Positions 17,536 through 28,385 of a stretch of 33,685 nucleotides of DNA are shown one piece after another. Source of the stretch: Actinomycetota bacterium (GTDB taxonomy: Bacteria; Actinomycetota; Actinomycetes; Actinomycetales; Microbacteriaceae); NCBI GenBank assembly GCA_018268515.1, contig JAFDWK010000036.1:277-33961 (forward strand). The letters run 5' to 3'. The position numbers and the translations under genes are program-made. Positions within the stretch are counted from its first letter, which is position 1. Each line of letters begins with the position of its first letter. Below the pieces are notes generated by a model. The model was not told the origin of the DNA. It saw nothing but the letters and a program-made list of their open reading frames with translations, and searched no databases.

Positions 17536-17564
17536 CCCGGCCCCGGCGCACTGCACCGGCCGGG
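17536..17564 (-). terminator. GC-rich inverted repeat between rapZ and whiA
   Basis: CCCGGCC (17536-17542) can pair with GGCCGGG (17558-17564), starting 6 nt after the rapZ stop. It may attenuate read-through into whiA. The sequence is so GC-rich that chance pairing is possible. Confidence 0.3.
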
Positions 17565-17570
17565 CCGGCG

Positions 17571-18440
17571 TCACTCGCGCCCGAGATCGCGGTGCCGGAC
17601 GGTCACGGCGACCCCCGGCACCTGTCCCAGCCTGGCCGCGAGCTCCTCGACCATCGCGACCGAGCGGTGCTTGCCGCCCGTGCAGCCGATGGCGACCATC
17701 GAGTGGCTCTTGTTCTCGCGCTGGTATCCCTCCAGCACCGGACGCAGCGCGGCCGTGTACGCGTCGAGGAACTCCTGCGCCCCGTCGCGGGTGAGCACGT
17801 AGTCGCGCACCTCGGCGTCCAGACCTGTGGAGCCGCGCAGCTCGTCGATCCAGAACGGGTTGGGCAGGAAGCGCATGTCGGCGACGAGATCCGCATCCGA
17901 TGGCAGCCCGTACTTGAACCCGAAGCTCATCACGGTGAGCTTGTGCCGGGCGGCCCCCTCCTCGGCGAAGACCTCGTTCACCTTGGTGACGAGCTGATGC
18001 ACGTTGAAGTTCGAGGTGTCGATGACGATGTCGGCGGCCTCGCGCAATCCCGCGACCCGGGTGCGCTCGGAGCGGATGCCATCGAGCAGCGTGCCGTCGC
18101 CTTGCAGCGGGTGGGGGCGCCGCACCGACTCGAACCGTCGCACGAGAACGTCATCGGAGGCGTCGAGGAAGACGACCTGCACCGATCCGTGCTCGCGCAG
18201 CGCCCGCGCCACCCCGGGGAATCCGTCGAAGAGATCGCGCCCGCGCACGTCCACGACGGCGGCCACCTTGGGCAGAGCCGCACCACCGAGATTGGCGAGA
18301 TCGAGCAGCGGGCGGAGCATCTGGGGCGGCAGGTTGTCGACCACGTACCAGCCCAGGTCCTCGAGCGCGTTCGCGACGGTCGAGCGCCCCGCGCCCGACA
18401 TCCCGGTGACGATCAGGAACTCACCCGCCTCGGCGCTCAT
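17571..18440 (-). CDS. rapZ: RapZ-family P-loop nucleotide-binding protein (YvcJ)
   Basis: Conserved nucleotide-binding protein. The E. coli homologue is an RNA adaptor controlling glucosamine-6-phosphate synthesis; the actinobacterial role is unclear. The 289-aa protein has the P-loop GMSGAGRST (13-21), with Arg in place of the usual Walker Lys, as I recall from mycobacterial homologues too. YVVDNLPP (32-39), DVRGRD (64-69) and C-terminal GCTGGKHRSV (252-261) are family hallmarks. GAGGAGAG precedes the ATG. It starts 27 nt after uvrC, in a probable uvrA-uvrC-rapZ-whiA operon. Confidence 0.95.
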   Translation of the reverse strand: MSAEAGEFLIVTGMSGAGRSTVANALEDLGWYVVDNLPPQMLRPLLDLANLGGAALPKVAAVVDVRGRDLFDGFPGVARALREHGSVQVVFLDASDDVLVRRFESVRRPHPLQGDGTLLDGIRSERTRVAGLREAADIVIDTSNFNVHQLVTKVNEVFAEEGAARHKLTVMSFGFKYGLPSDADLVADMRFLPNPFWIDELRGSTGLDAEVRDYVLTRDGAQEFLDAYTAALRPVLEGYQRENKSHSMVAIGCTGGKHRSVAMVEELAARLGQVPGVAVTVRHRDLGRE

Positions 18441-18467
18441 CGGCTCTCCTCCTCGCTCGGATCCAGC

Positions 18468-20515
18468 CTAGCCAGATGCCAGGGCTTCCGAGGCATCCGC
18501 ACCGGATCCGGATCCGTCGCCGGCCGTCGAAGGGTACCCCGCACCGGCGGATGGGGCGGCCGAGGATCCGGACGCTGCCGGCCCCGCCGCGGTCGCGGAC
18601 GATCCCGCGAGATGCGCCCTGATCGCCTCCGCCAGGGCCGGTCCGATGCCCGGTACTTCCTGGATCTCGTCGGATCCGGCGCGGCGCAGCGCGGCGACGG
18701 ATCCGAAATGCCGCAGCAGCGTCTTGATCCGGGCCGCACCGAGCCCCGGAACCTCGCCGAGGATCGAGGCGATGTCGCGCCTGCGACGCTTGCGCTGATG
18801 CGTGATCGCGAAGCGGTGCGCCTCGTCGCGCAGGCGCTGCACGAGGTACAGGGCCTCGCTCGTACGCGGCAGGATGACGGGGTACTCCTCCCCCGGCGGC
18901 CAGAGCTCTTCCAGGCGCTTCGCGATGCCGCAGAGGCCGATGTCGGTGCGGCCCGCATCGCGCAGCGCGCGCGCCGCGGCCTCGACCTGCGGCTTGCCGC
19001 CGTCGACGATCAGCAGCTGCGGCGGGTACGCGAAGCGCGGCTTCCGGCGCTGCGTCACCACCGGCCCCTGCGGTTCTCCGAGGCCTTCGCCGCCCCGGTC
19101 CTGCGTCGGCTCGCTCTCCGGCTCCTCCGGCGCATCGATGTGCGAGAGCCGGCGGGTGAGCACCTGGTACATCGAGTCGGTGTCGTCGGTGGTCTCGGCG
19201 ATGTTGAACGACCGGTACTGGTCTTTGCGGGGCAGTCCGTCCTCGAACACCACCATCGAGGCGACCACGTTCGTGCCGCCCAGATGCGAGATGTCGTAGC
19301 ACTCGATCCGCAGTGGGGCCTCGTCGAGGCCCAGCGCGTCCTGAAGGTCGGTGAGCGCCTGCGTGCGCGTCGTGTAGTCGCTGGAGCGGCGGGTCTTGTG
19401 CCGGATCAGCGCCTGTTGCGCATTCAGCGTCGCGTTGCGCATGAGCTCGGCCCGCTGGCCGCGCTGCGCGACCGCGATCTCGACCTTCTTGCCGCGGCGC
19501 TCGCGCAGCCACTCCTCGAGCTCCGCCGCGTCGTCGGGCAGCGCCGGCACGAGCACGCGCCGCGGCACCTGGTCGCCGTCGGCCTCGCCGTACACGCGCT
19601 GCAGGATCTGATCCACGAGCTCGGCGCCGGAGATGTCGATCTCCTTGTCGAGCGTGGATGCGCGCACTCCGCGCACGCGGCCCCCGCGGATCACGAAGTG
19701 CTGGATCGCCGCGGACAGCTCGTCCTCGGCGATGCCGAACAGATCCGCGTCCTCGTCCTGCGGGAGCACCAGGGCGCTGCGGCCCAGCACCGCCTCGATC
19801 GAGGCGAGCTGGTCGCGGTACCTCGCCGCGCTCTCGTAGTCCATCGCCGCCGACGCCTCGTGCATGCGCCGGGTCAGGTCGCGGGTGAACCGCTCGTCCC
19901 CGCCCTCCATGAAGGCGATGAAGTCGTCGACCATGGCGCGATGCTCCGCGATGGACACCTTCATGGAGCAGGGGCCGCCGCACTTGCCGATCTGGCCAGG
20001 GAAGCACGGACGCCCGGTCTGCATCGCCTTGCGGTAGCTGGCGTCGCTGCAGGTGCGGATCGGGAACACCTTGATCATCAGGTCGATCGTGTCGTGCACC
20101 GCCCACACCTTGGGGTACGGCCCGAAGTACTTGGCGCCGGGGATCCGCCGATTGCGGGTGACGATCACCCGGGGGGCCTCATCGGCGAGCGTGATCGCCA
20201 GGAACGGATAGGACTTGTCGTCCTTGTAGCGCACGTTGAACGGCGGATCGAACTCCTTGATCCACATGTACTCGAGCTGCAGCGAGTCCACGTCCGTGGG
20301 CACCACGGTCCACTCCACGGACGCGGCCGTGGTGACCATCCGCCGAGTGCGCTCGTGCAGGGTGCGCAGCGGCGCGAAGTAGTTCGACAGCCGCTGACGC
20401 AGGTTCTTCGCCTTGCCGACGTAGAGCACTCGCCCCTGCGCATCGCGGAACCGGTACACGCCGGGGTCGGTCGGGATCTCCCCGGATCTGGGCTTGTACG
20501 GGAGTTCTTCTGCCA

Positions 20516-20516
<1 letters not shown>
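18468..20516 (-). CDS. uvrC: excinuclease ABC subunit UvrC
   Basis: Makes both incisions beside a DNA lesion in nucleotide excision repair. The 682-aa protein has the GIY-YIG nuclease domain (GVY at 19-21, YVG at 32-34). Cys156, Cys171, Cys179 and Cys183 have the spacing of the UvrC iron-sulfur cluster. A UVR motif lies around 208-242. The RNase H-like nuclease includes YDISHLGG (407-414) and VDGGKPQ (504-510), and tandem helix-hairpin-helix motifs span about 585-635. Residues 638-682 are an Ala/Gly/Ser tail of low complexity, not needed in shorter homologues. Its ATG shares one base with the uvrA stop (TGATG), so translation is coupled. Confidence 0.98.
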
Positions 20517-23434
<2,918 letters not shown>

Positions 23435-23466
23435 CCGTCAAGTCTAGGAGCGGCCACAGACATCGG
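23435..23466 (-). promoter_or_regulatory. uvrA damage-type promoter, leaderless
   Basis: On the minus strand CCGATGTC (23459-23466) begins the element, ATGTCTGTG (23455-23463) is followed by 8 nt and TAGACT (23441-23446), then TGACGG and the GTG start. ATGTCTGTG-N8-TAGACT matches the mycobacterial RecA-NDp/PafBC consensus TTGTCRGTG-N8-TANNNT at 7 of 9 motif positions plus the -10. The predicted transcript start falls on or next to the GTG. Confidence 0.65.
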
Positions 23467-23496
23467 ATCCGGAGCAGCTCCTCAGCGCCTCGGCGC

Positions 23497-23513
23497 GGAG
23501 CCGGAGCGGCTCC
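23497..23513 (-). terminator. hairpin after the MoxR operon
   Basis: GGAGCC (23497-23502) pairs with GGCTCC (23508-23513) immediately after the stop of the last operon gene. A related sequence occurs at 23469-23488 (CCGGAGCAGCTCCTCAG). It is short, so termination is uncertain. Confidence 0.4.
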
Positions 23514-24077
23514 TCAGGGCCGAGGATCGGGGCCGGGACGGGCCGCCATCCGAGCCCGGGACGCGGCATCCGGCCCCCACGAGAGACGGAGCGCAAGGGC
23601 GCTCACCCCGGTCAGCACGGCGGCGCCGAGGGGCGCGAGCCAGGCGAAACCCGGTCCGTGCAGCGGCGGCACGGCGAGCACCATGAGCACCGCGACCGAC
23701 TGCGCGATCGCCTGGATCACGAGCAGCCGACGCAGCCCGGGCAGCAGCACCGCCGGACGGATCCGGGAGCGCCAGGGCACGACCCAGGTCCACCCGGCGA
23801 GCAGGTGCGCGAGGTGGATCAGCCCGATGGCGAGGGCCGCACGCCCCGGCGACGGCGGTGTCAGGATCAGCCCGACCGCCATGCAGGCGATGCCCGCCCA
23901 GGCCGCCATCGAGCGCGGGACGACCACGGAGATCAGCGTCGCGGCGCCGGCGATCCACCACCACATCGGGTACGGGTTCAGCAGCAGCACCCCGCCGAAG
24001 ATCATCGCCGCCGCGCAGAGGCGTAGCACCGCACCGGGCACCGATCCCGGTGCCCGCAGCTCATGCGGCCGGCTCAT
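23514..24077 (-). CDS. small multi-pass membrane protein, end of MoxR-DUF58 operon
   Basis: I do not recognise a named family. The 187-aa protein has about five hydrophobic segments (roughly 17-33, 38-53, 57-73, 80-100 and 117-136, with another at 144-163) and basic loops such as RSRIRPA. The C-terminus is a short Arg/Pro-rich tail. The ATG overlaps the DUF58 gene stop by 4 nt (ATGA, 24074-24077), so it is translationally coupled and probably acts with the MoxR/DUF58/DUF4129 proteins at the membrane. No catalytic motif is visible. Confidence 0.75.
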   Translation of the reverse strand: MSRPHELRAPGSVPGAVLRLCAAAMIFGGVLLLNPYPMWWWIAGAATLISVVVPRSMAAWAGIACMAVGLILTPPSPGRAALAIGLIHLAHLLAGWTWVVPWRSRIRPAVLLPGLRRLLVIQAIAQSVAVLMVLAVPPLHGPGFAWLAPLGAAVLTGVSALALRLSWGPDAASRARMAARPGPDPRP

Positions 24078-25381
24078 CGCCGCGCTCCCCGGCCGCGATC
24101 ACGGCGCGCCGTGCGGGCCGCGATCCGCAGAGCGGTCGCCGGATCGCCCGTGTCCCACGACACCACCTCGACGCCCGCGCCGCGCAGATCCTCCAGCACG
24201 CCCGCCCGCTCCAGCAGCAGCGTGCGCATCGCGAGGTTCTGCGACGGCGTCAGGCGCGCCGTCTGCGGCCTCGGCAGCACGTCGATCGCGACGACCGCCT
24301 GACCGCCGGCGCTCCACCGCAGGGCCAGATCCGCCGCCGCACCGTCGAAGAACGTGGACAGCACGAACACGATCGAGCCGGGCGGGACAGCCGGCGTGCG
24401 ACGGTACCGGGTGCCGTCGCCGTCCACGCCGGTGCCGGCGATCACGCCGCGCACACGCTCGAGGTGCCGGGCTCCGGATCCGCTGCGCACCGAGCGTCCG
24501 CCCGGGGAGAGGGCGTGGAACGCGACCCGGTCCCCCGCGGCGACCGCGGACGTCGCGACCGAGAGCGCCGCCTCCCGGCCGAGGTCCATCGACGTGGGGC
24601 CGCTGTGCGCCGTCGCTCCGCTGCCCCAGGTCGCGACCACCGCGCCGAGGTCGTCCGCCGTGTCCAGGGTGATCACCACGGCGCTGTCGCTCAGCGCATT
24701 CGTGCGTCGCACCAGCAGCTCACCGGGCCGCCGCGCGAGCCGGGCCGTCGCCCGCCAGTCCACACGCCGCAGCTCGTCGCCGGGCGCGAACGGGTGGATG
24801 TCGCGGAAGTCGCCCCCGGCGCCCGCACGCCGCCCGTCGTGACCGCCGTGCAGGCCGATCAGTCGCGGCGCCAGCGGGAGTTCCGCGATGCGTCGTGCCC
24901 GCGGAGAGGCGTTCCAGATCGCCGCGACACGGGCGGTCGGCGTGCTCGCCCACGCCCCGTCGTGCTGCACGGCGCGGGCGGCTGCGGCGAGCGCCTCGGA
25001 CGGACCGGAATGCAGGATGCGCGTGCGCGTGCGTGCCGCCTCGCCCGCGGTCGTCTCGATCCCGCCCGTGCGCTCCCCGCCCTGATCGACCGCGAGCTGG
25101 ATCCACTCCGCCCCTGTCGCGACATCGATCCTGCCCGGGACCTGCTCTGCGTCCGCGGCCTCGTCCAGGGCCAGCGCGATCTCGACGGTCGGCGCCTGCG
25201 GCGGCCGGAACAGCGCCCACACGCCGGCGAGCGCGAGCGGCAGCCCTGCCGCGATCACATCCGGGCGGCCGAACACCAGCCCCGCCCCCGCGAGGAGGAC
25301 TGCTCCGGTGAGGGCCGCGGCCAGCACTGGTGTGCGCTGCCACTGCAGCGGTGTGCGCAGCGTGGATCCGGGCGGGGTCAT
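24074..25381 (-). CDS. DUF58 domain-containing membrane protein
   Basis: The 435-aa protein starts with two adjacent membrane helices (about 18-36 and 40-58). The cytoplasmic DUF58 region follows, with the family hallmark FRDIHPFAPGDELRRVDWRA at about 192-211 and a von Willebrand A-like fold beyond. The metal-site motif of typical vWA domains is not evident (TLDTADD is in its place). DUF58 proteins are regular neighbours of MoxR ATPases and are thought to be their clients or partners. The ATG overlaps the moxR stop (ATGA, 25378-25381); a longer frame to 25477 would run into moxR and is rejected. Confidence 0.9.
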   Translation of the reverse strand: MTPPGSTLRTPLQWQRTPVLAAALTGAVLLAGAGLVFGRPDVIAAGLPLALAGVWALFRPPQAPTVEIALALDEAADAEQVPGRIDVATGAEWIQLAVDQGGERTGGIETTAGEAARTRTRILHSGPSEALAAAARAVQHDGAWASTPTARVAAIWNASPRARRIAELPLAPRLIGLHGGHDGRRAGAGGDFRDIHPFAPGDELRRVDWRATARLARRPGELLVRRTNALSDSAVVITLDTADDLGAVVATWGSGATAHSGPTSMDLGREAALSVATSAVAAGDRVAFHALSPGGRSVRSGSGARHLERVRGVIAGTGVDGDGTRYRRTPAVPPGSIVFVLSTFFDGAAADLALRWSAGGQAVVAIDVLPRPQTARLTPSQNLAMRTLLLERAGVLEDLRGAGVEVVSWDTGDPATALRIAARTARRDRGRGARR

Positions 25382-26373
25382 GCGCGGATCGTGCCCGCGT
25401 CCGCCACTGTCGGCGGCACGGGCGTCGCGCCGACCACCCCGGCGACGACGCTCACCGGGTCCACGCCCTGGGCCCATGCCTGAGGCGTCAGCGTGAGCCG
25501 GTGCGCCAGCACGGGAACGGCGATGCGCTTCACGTCATCGGGCCGCACGAAGCCGCGCCCCTCGATGGCGGCGAGGGCGCGCGCCAGCAGGATCAGTGCC
25601 TGCGACCCGCGCGGCGACGCTCCCACTGCCACGTTCGGCGCCGTGCGGGTCGCGCGGGTGAGGTGCACCGCGTAGCGGATCAGGTCGTCCTCCACATGGA
25701 TCCGTTCGACCGCCGCCTGGATCGCACGCAACTCCGCAGTGCCGATCACCGCGTCCACCTCGGCGTGCTCCTGCTGGCGGCGGATGCGCTCCTGCACGAT
25801 GCCGGCCTCGTTCTCGGGCTCGGGGTAGCCCACCGACAGCCGCACCATGAAACGGTCCAGCTGCGCCTCCGGCAGCGCATACGTGCCCTCGTACTCGATC
25901 GGATTCGAGGTCGCGATCACGTGGAACGGATCCGGCAGGGCGTATCGCCGCCCCTCCACCGTCACCTGCCGCTCCGCCATCGCCTCCAGCATCGCGGACT
26001 GGGTCTTCGGCGTGGTCCGGTTGATCTCGTCGGCGAGCAGCAGTCCGGTGAAGATCGGGCCGGGACGGAAGCGGAAGTCCCCGGTGTCGGGGGCGTACAC
26101 GAAGGATCCGGTCACGTCCCCGGGGAGCATGTCCGGCGTGCACTGCAGCCGGCGGAAATCCAGCCCGAGCGCCGCGGCGAGGCTGCGTGCGGCAAGCGTC
26201 TTGCCCAGGCCCGGCACGTCCTCGAAGAGCACGTGACCACCCGCCAGGATCGTGGCCAGGGCGAGCGTCAGAGGCTCGTCCATGCCGACCACCGCGGTGC
26301 GTACCCGGGCGAGCACCCGGGCCGCGGTGTCCGCGATGTCGACGGCGTCGTCTCTGCTCTGTTCGGTGCTCAT
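25378..26373 (-). CDS. MoxR-family AAA+ ATPase
   Basis: Chaperone-like AAA+ ATPase that remodels or activates partner proteins, often vWA or DUF58 proteins encoded beside it. The 331-aa protein has Walker A in EDVPGLGKT (51-59), Walker B LLLADEINRT, sensor 1 IATSNPIEYEGTY and an arginine finger region in EAQLDRF. The C-terminal AAA-lid holds SPRGSQALILLARA. It overlaps the genes on both sides by 4 nt, so the operon yields matched amounts. The physiological target is unknown; the membrane partners suggest an envelope function. Confidence 0.95.
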   Translation of the reverse strand: MSTEQSRDDAVDIADTAARVLARVRTAVVGMDEPLTLALATILAGGHVLFEDVPGLGKTLAARSLAAALGLDFRRLQCTPDMLPGDVTGSFVYAPDTGDFRFRPGPIFTGLLLADEINRTTPKTQSAMLEAMAERQVTVEGRRYALPDPFHVIATSNPIEYEGTYALPEAQLDRFMVRLSVGYPEPENEAGIVQERIRRQQEHAEVDAVIGTAELRAIQAAVERIHVEDDLIRYAVHLTRATRTAPNVAVGASPRGSQALILLARALAAIEGRGFVRPDDVKRIAVPVLAHRLTLTPQAWAQGVDPVSVVAGVVGATPVPPTVADAGTIRA

Positions 26374-26843
26374 GCTCTCTCCGGATTCGATGGGGCGGGC
26401 GGCCCCTCCAGGGCGCGCAGGATCCGCGCGAGGTCAGAGGTGCGCATCCGGGCGCCGTGGAGGGCGGCGTGCGCGCCGGGGCCGAGGATCGCGTCGACGT
26501 CCGCGGCACCCGCCTGCCCCGGGGAGAGACCGTGCTGCTGCAGCCGTCGGTCTGCGAGTGCGGAGACCCGACGGCGCAGGGTCGGACCCACCTCGCCCGT
26601 GCGCGAGTCCACCGCCCACGCCAGGCGGGAGACGTCGGAGCCCCGCTGCACCTGCTCCGGCGGGGGCGGCGGCCAGGGGCCGGATTCGTCGAGGAAGCTC
26701 TGCTGTGCGATCAGCAGAGCGGCGGCGAAGACGAGGATCCAGGCGATGCCGAACGGGAGCGGCACCCCCAGGAAGTCGAGCAGCAGAGCGAGCGGCACGC
26801 CGATCACGACCCAGAGCACGACCAGCAGGATCCAGCGTCTCAT
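26370..26843 (-). CDS. small two-helix membrane protein in MoxR operon
   Basis: I do not recognise a named family. The 157-aa protein has two N-terminal membrane helices (about 4-22 and 31-47), then a proline run (PWPPPPPEQ) and a cytoplasmic helical region with basic residues (RLAWAVDSRTGEVGPTLRRRV). The start at MRRWILLVVL is chosen because its ATG overlaps the upstream stop (ATGA, 26840-26843); an in-frame start 30 nt further upstream is possible. Its stop overlaps moxR in the same way. It is probably part of a membrane complex with its neighbours. Confidence 0.75.
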   Translation of the reverse strand: MRRWILLVVLWVVIGVPLALLLDFLGVPLPFGIAWILVFAAALLIAQQSFLDESGPWPPPPPEQVQRGSDVSRLAWAVDSRTGEVGPTLRRRVSALADRRLQQHGLSPGQAGAADVDAILGPGAHAALHGARMRTSDLARILRALEGPPAPSNPERA

Positions 26844-27547
26844 CGCCACCGCTCCTCGATGGCTGCCAGACACCGCCGCGCGGTGCGTCGCTCGGCCTCA
26901 TCGGCTGCCTCGCCCCCGAAGCGCACGGACTCGTACAGGCCGAGCAAGGTCTCCAGATCGTCGTCGAGCCCCGGCCGGCCACGCAGGATCCCCACGGTGA
27001 ACTCCGCCGGGGTCTCCGAGGGTGAGCGTGCGCGTCCCGCCCGGGCAGAAGCCTCCTCGAGGTGCACCCAGGCGGCCACGATCGCATCACCGGGGTCGCG
27101 GTGCGCGTCCATGACGTCCTGCGCGCCGGCCGTGGCGGCGCGGATCGCGCCCGCATCCACCGGCTCGTCGCCGGCGACGGCCTCCCCGATCTCGACGCCG
27201 CCGCCGGTCTGGCGGCTGAGGGGCCGTTGCGCCCAGAGGGCGCGGACCACACGCCAGAACAGCCAGGCCATCAGCACCAGGAATGCCAGGCACAGCAGGA
27301 TCGCGATCGCCGTGGCGATCGTCGCCAGCACGGGGCTGTCCGGGATCTGGTCCATGCGGGAGGAACCGGGGGGCTGCGTTCCCGCGGCCGGTGTCGGTGC
27401 GGGTCCCCGGTGCAGTATCGCGATGTCGCCGAACTGCGGCACCCCTTGCAGCGAGGCGATGGCCATGAGCAGCCCGGCGATGACCACAACGGCGCCGAGC
27501 GCTCCCGGGAGGGGGAGCGCGCGAAGACGCGTGGCGTCGCGGACCAT
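26840..27547 (-). CDS. DUF4129 domain-containing membrane protein
   Basis: The 235-aa first gene of the operon has membrane helices at about 15-33 and 74-98, with a short external Pro/Gly-rich segment between them. A C-terminal cytoplasmic DUF4129 domain follows (about 150-235) with the typical SETPAEFT and LYESVRFGG motifs. In many actinobacteria this domain is linked to a transglutaminase-like gene in MoxR-DUF58 clusters; none is present here. No ribosome site precedes the ATG. TAGGGT ends 6 nt before it, implying a leaderless operon mRNA. Confidence 0.85.
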   Translation of the reverse strand: MVRDATRLRALPLPGALGAVVVIAGLLMAIASLQGVPQFGDIAILHRGPAPTPAAGTQPPGSSRMDQIPDSPVLATIATAIAILLCLAFLVLMAWLFWRVVRALWAQRPLSRQTGGGVEIGEAVAGDEPVDAGAIRAATAGAQDVMDAHRDPGDAIVAAWVHLEEASARAGRARSPSETPAEFTVGILRGRPGLDDDLETLLGLYESVRFGGEAADEAERRTARRCLAAIEERWR

Positions 27548-27553
27548 GCCCTC

Positions 27554-27559
27554 ACCCTA
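27554..27559 (-). promoter_or_regulatory. MoxR operon -10 box (leaderless)
   Basis: TAGGGT on the minus strand, followed by GAGGGC and the ATG at 27547. Spacing is identical to uvrA and uvrB, but no CCGATGTC element lies upstream. No clear -35 is visible. Confidence 0.5.
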
Positions 27560-27647
27560 CGTGCTGCTCCGGCCGCTGCCGCATACCGCCGCCCGCCTGC
27601 TCAGAGCCGGGCGTCTCCGACTGCCGTCGAGTGGGCGGAAGGCCGGT

Positions 27648-28091
27648 TCAGAGGTCGGCGGCTCCGGCGAAGCGGCCGAGCGCGTCGCGCACGGCTTCGA
27701 CGTCGGGCACGCTCATGCCGAGGCGCGCCATCACCTGACGGGGCACATCCAGCGCCCGTACGCGCAAGGCAGCCCCGGACCGGGTGAGGGCGATGTCGAG
27801 TCGGCGCTCGTCGGATGAGCTGCGGTGCCGCTCGATCAGGCCGTCGGCCTCGAGTCGCTTCACCAGGGGCGAGGCCGTGGCCGGGTCCATCGCCAGGGCA
27901 GCCGCGAGATCGCCGAGAGAGCGCGGGGACTGCTCCCACAAAGCCAGCATCGCGAGGTACTGCGGGTGGGTGAGCCCGAGTGGCTCGAGGATCGGGCGGT
28001 AGATCGCGACCACGTTGCGCGCCGCGGTCACCAGCGCGAAGCACAGCTGGTTCTCCAGGCGGAGCAGGTCATCAGGGGTCGGTGTGGCCAC
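27648..28091 (-). CDS. MarR-family regulator, OhrR-like
   Basis: A 147-aa winged-helix repressor. The N-terminus LENQLCFALVTAAR matches the peroxide-sensing OhrR subgroup, with the reactive cysteine at Cys17. Tyr31 matches one of the two tyrosines that hold the cysteine thiolate in B. subtilis OhrR; the other is His42 here. The recognition region is about DLAAALAMDPATASPLVKRLEADGL, with wing SSSDERRLDIALT. The start is GTG, with TAACAT ending 6 nt upstream, so it is probably leaderless. No ohr peroxidase gene is adjacent. A near-perfect palindrome at 28116-28135 lies between it and the divergent small gene. Confidence 0.9.
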   Translation of the reverse strand: MATPTPDDLLRLENQLCFALVTAARNVVAIYRPILEPLGLTHPQYLAMLALWEQSPRSLGDLAAALAMDPATASPLVKRLEADGLIERHRSSSDERRLDIALTRSGAALRVRALDVPRQVMARLGMSVPDVEAVRDALGRFAGAADL

Positions 28092-28097
28092 GGGACG

Positions 28098-28103
28098 ATG
28101 TTA
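28098..28103 (-). promoter_or_regulatory. marR -10 box (leaderless)
   Basis: TAACAT on the minus strand, followed by CGTCCC and the GTG at 28091. The palindrome at 28116-28135 covers the upstream promoter region, consistent with autoregulation. Confidence 0.45.
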
Positions 28104-28129
28104 CCAACTGCCCTAATCATTAGTACACT
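28101..28129 (+). promoter_or_regulatory. promoter of the small CxxC protein (leaderless)
   Basis: TTACCA (28101-28106), 17 nt, then TACACT (28124-28129), then 7 nt to the ATG at 28137. The -10 lies inside the palindromic operator, so bound regulator would block polymerase. Confidence 0.5.
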
Positions 28130-28135
28130 AATGAT
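28116..28135. promoter_or_regulatory. MarR operator in the divergent promoter region
   Basis: ATCATTAGT (28116-28124) and ACTAATGAT (28127-28135) are perfect 9-bp inverted arms separated by AC. It is strikingly AT-rich in this genome and lies midway between the two divergent start codons. Size and placement fit a MarR-family dimer site. Confidence 0.75.
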
Positions 28136-28136
28136 C

Positions 28137-28382
28137 ATGACGAACGCACCCGCCGACCCGCCTCCGCTCCGGCAGCGCATCCGCGAGGCCGGTGGGCTCT
28201 ACGCCTGGTTCAACACCAATCTGATCCGCTTCGCGGGCCCCGCGTCGGTCGGGCCGTATGAGGCGACGCCTCCTCCCTCATCCGCCGAACGGGCGCAGCG
28301 CGGCTGCCCCCTGTGCGGCGCGCCGATGACGGCGCACGAGATCGATCGCAGCGGCCCCAAGCCCCTCATGCACTGCCCCTGA
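28137..28382 (+). CDS. small CxxC (zinc-ribbon-like) hypothetical protein
   Basis: The 81-aa protein is of unknown function. It has Cys57-x2-Cys60 (CPLCGAPM) and a C-terminal MHCP with His79 and Cys80, a plausible single zinc or redox site. The N-terminal half contains LYAWFNTNLIRFAGPASVGP. The ATG at 28137 is chosen because an in-frame ATG at 28131 falls inside the operator. TACACT 7 nt upstream suggests leaderless expression. It is divergent from the OhrR-like regulator and probably controlled by it. Its stop is 3 nt from the convergent TfoX-domain gene. Confidence 0.7.
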   Translation: MTNAPADPPPLRQRIREAGGLYAWFNTNLIRFAGPASVGPYEATPPPSSAERAQRGCPLCGAPMTAHEIDRSGPKPLMHCP

Positions 28383-28385
28383 TCC

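Noticed and set aside
23435-23513. LexA (SOS) box upstream of uvrA, and likewise upstream of uvrB
   Set aside because: No GAAC-N4-GTTC-like palindrome is present in either upstream region.
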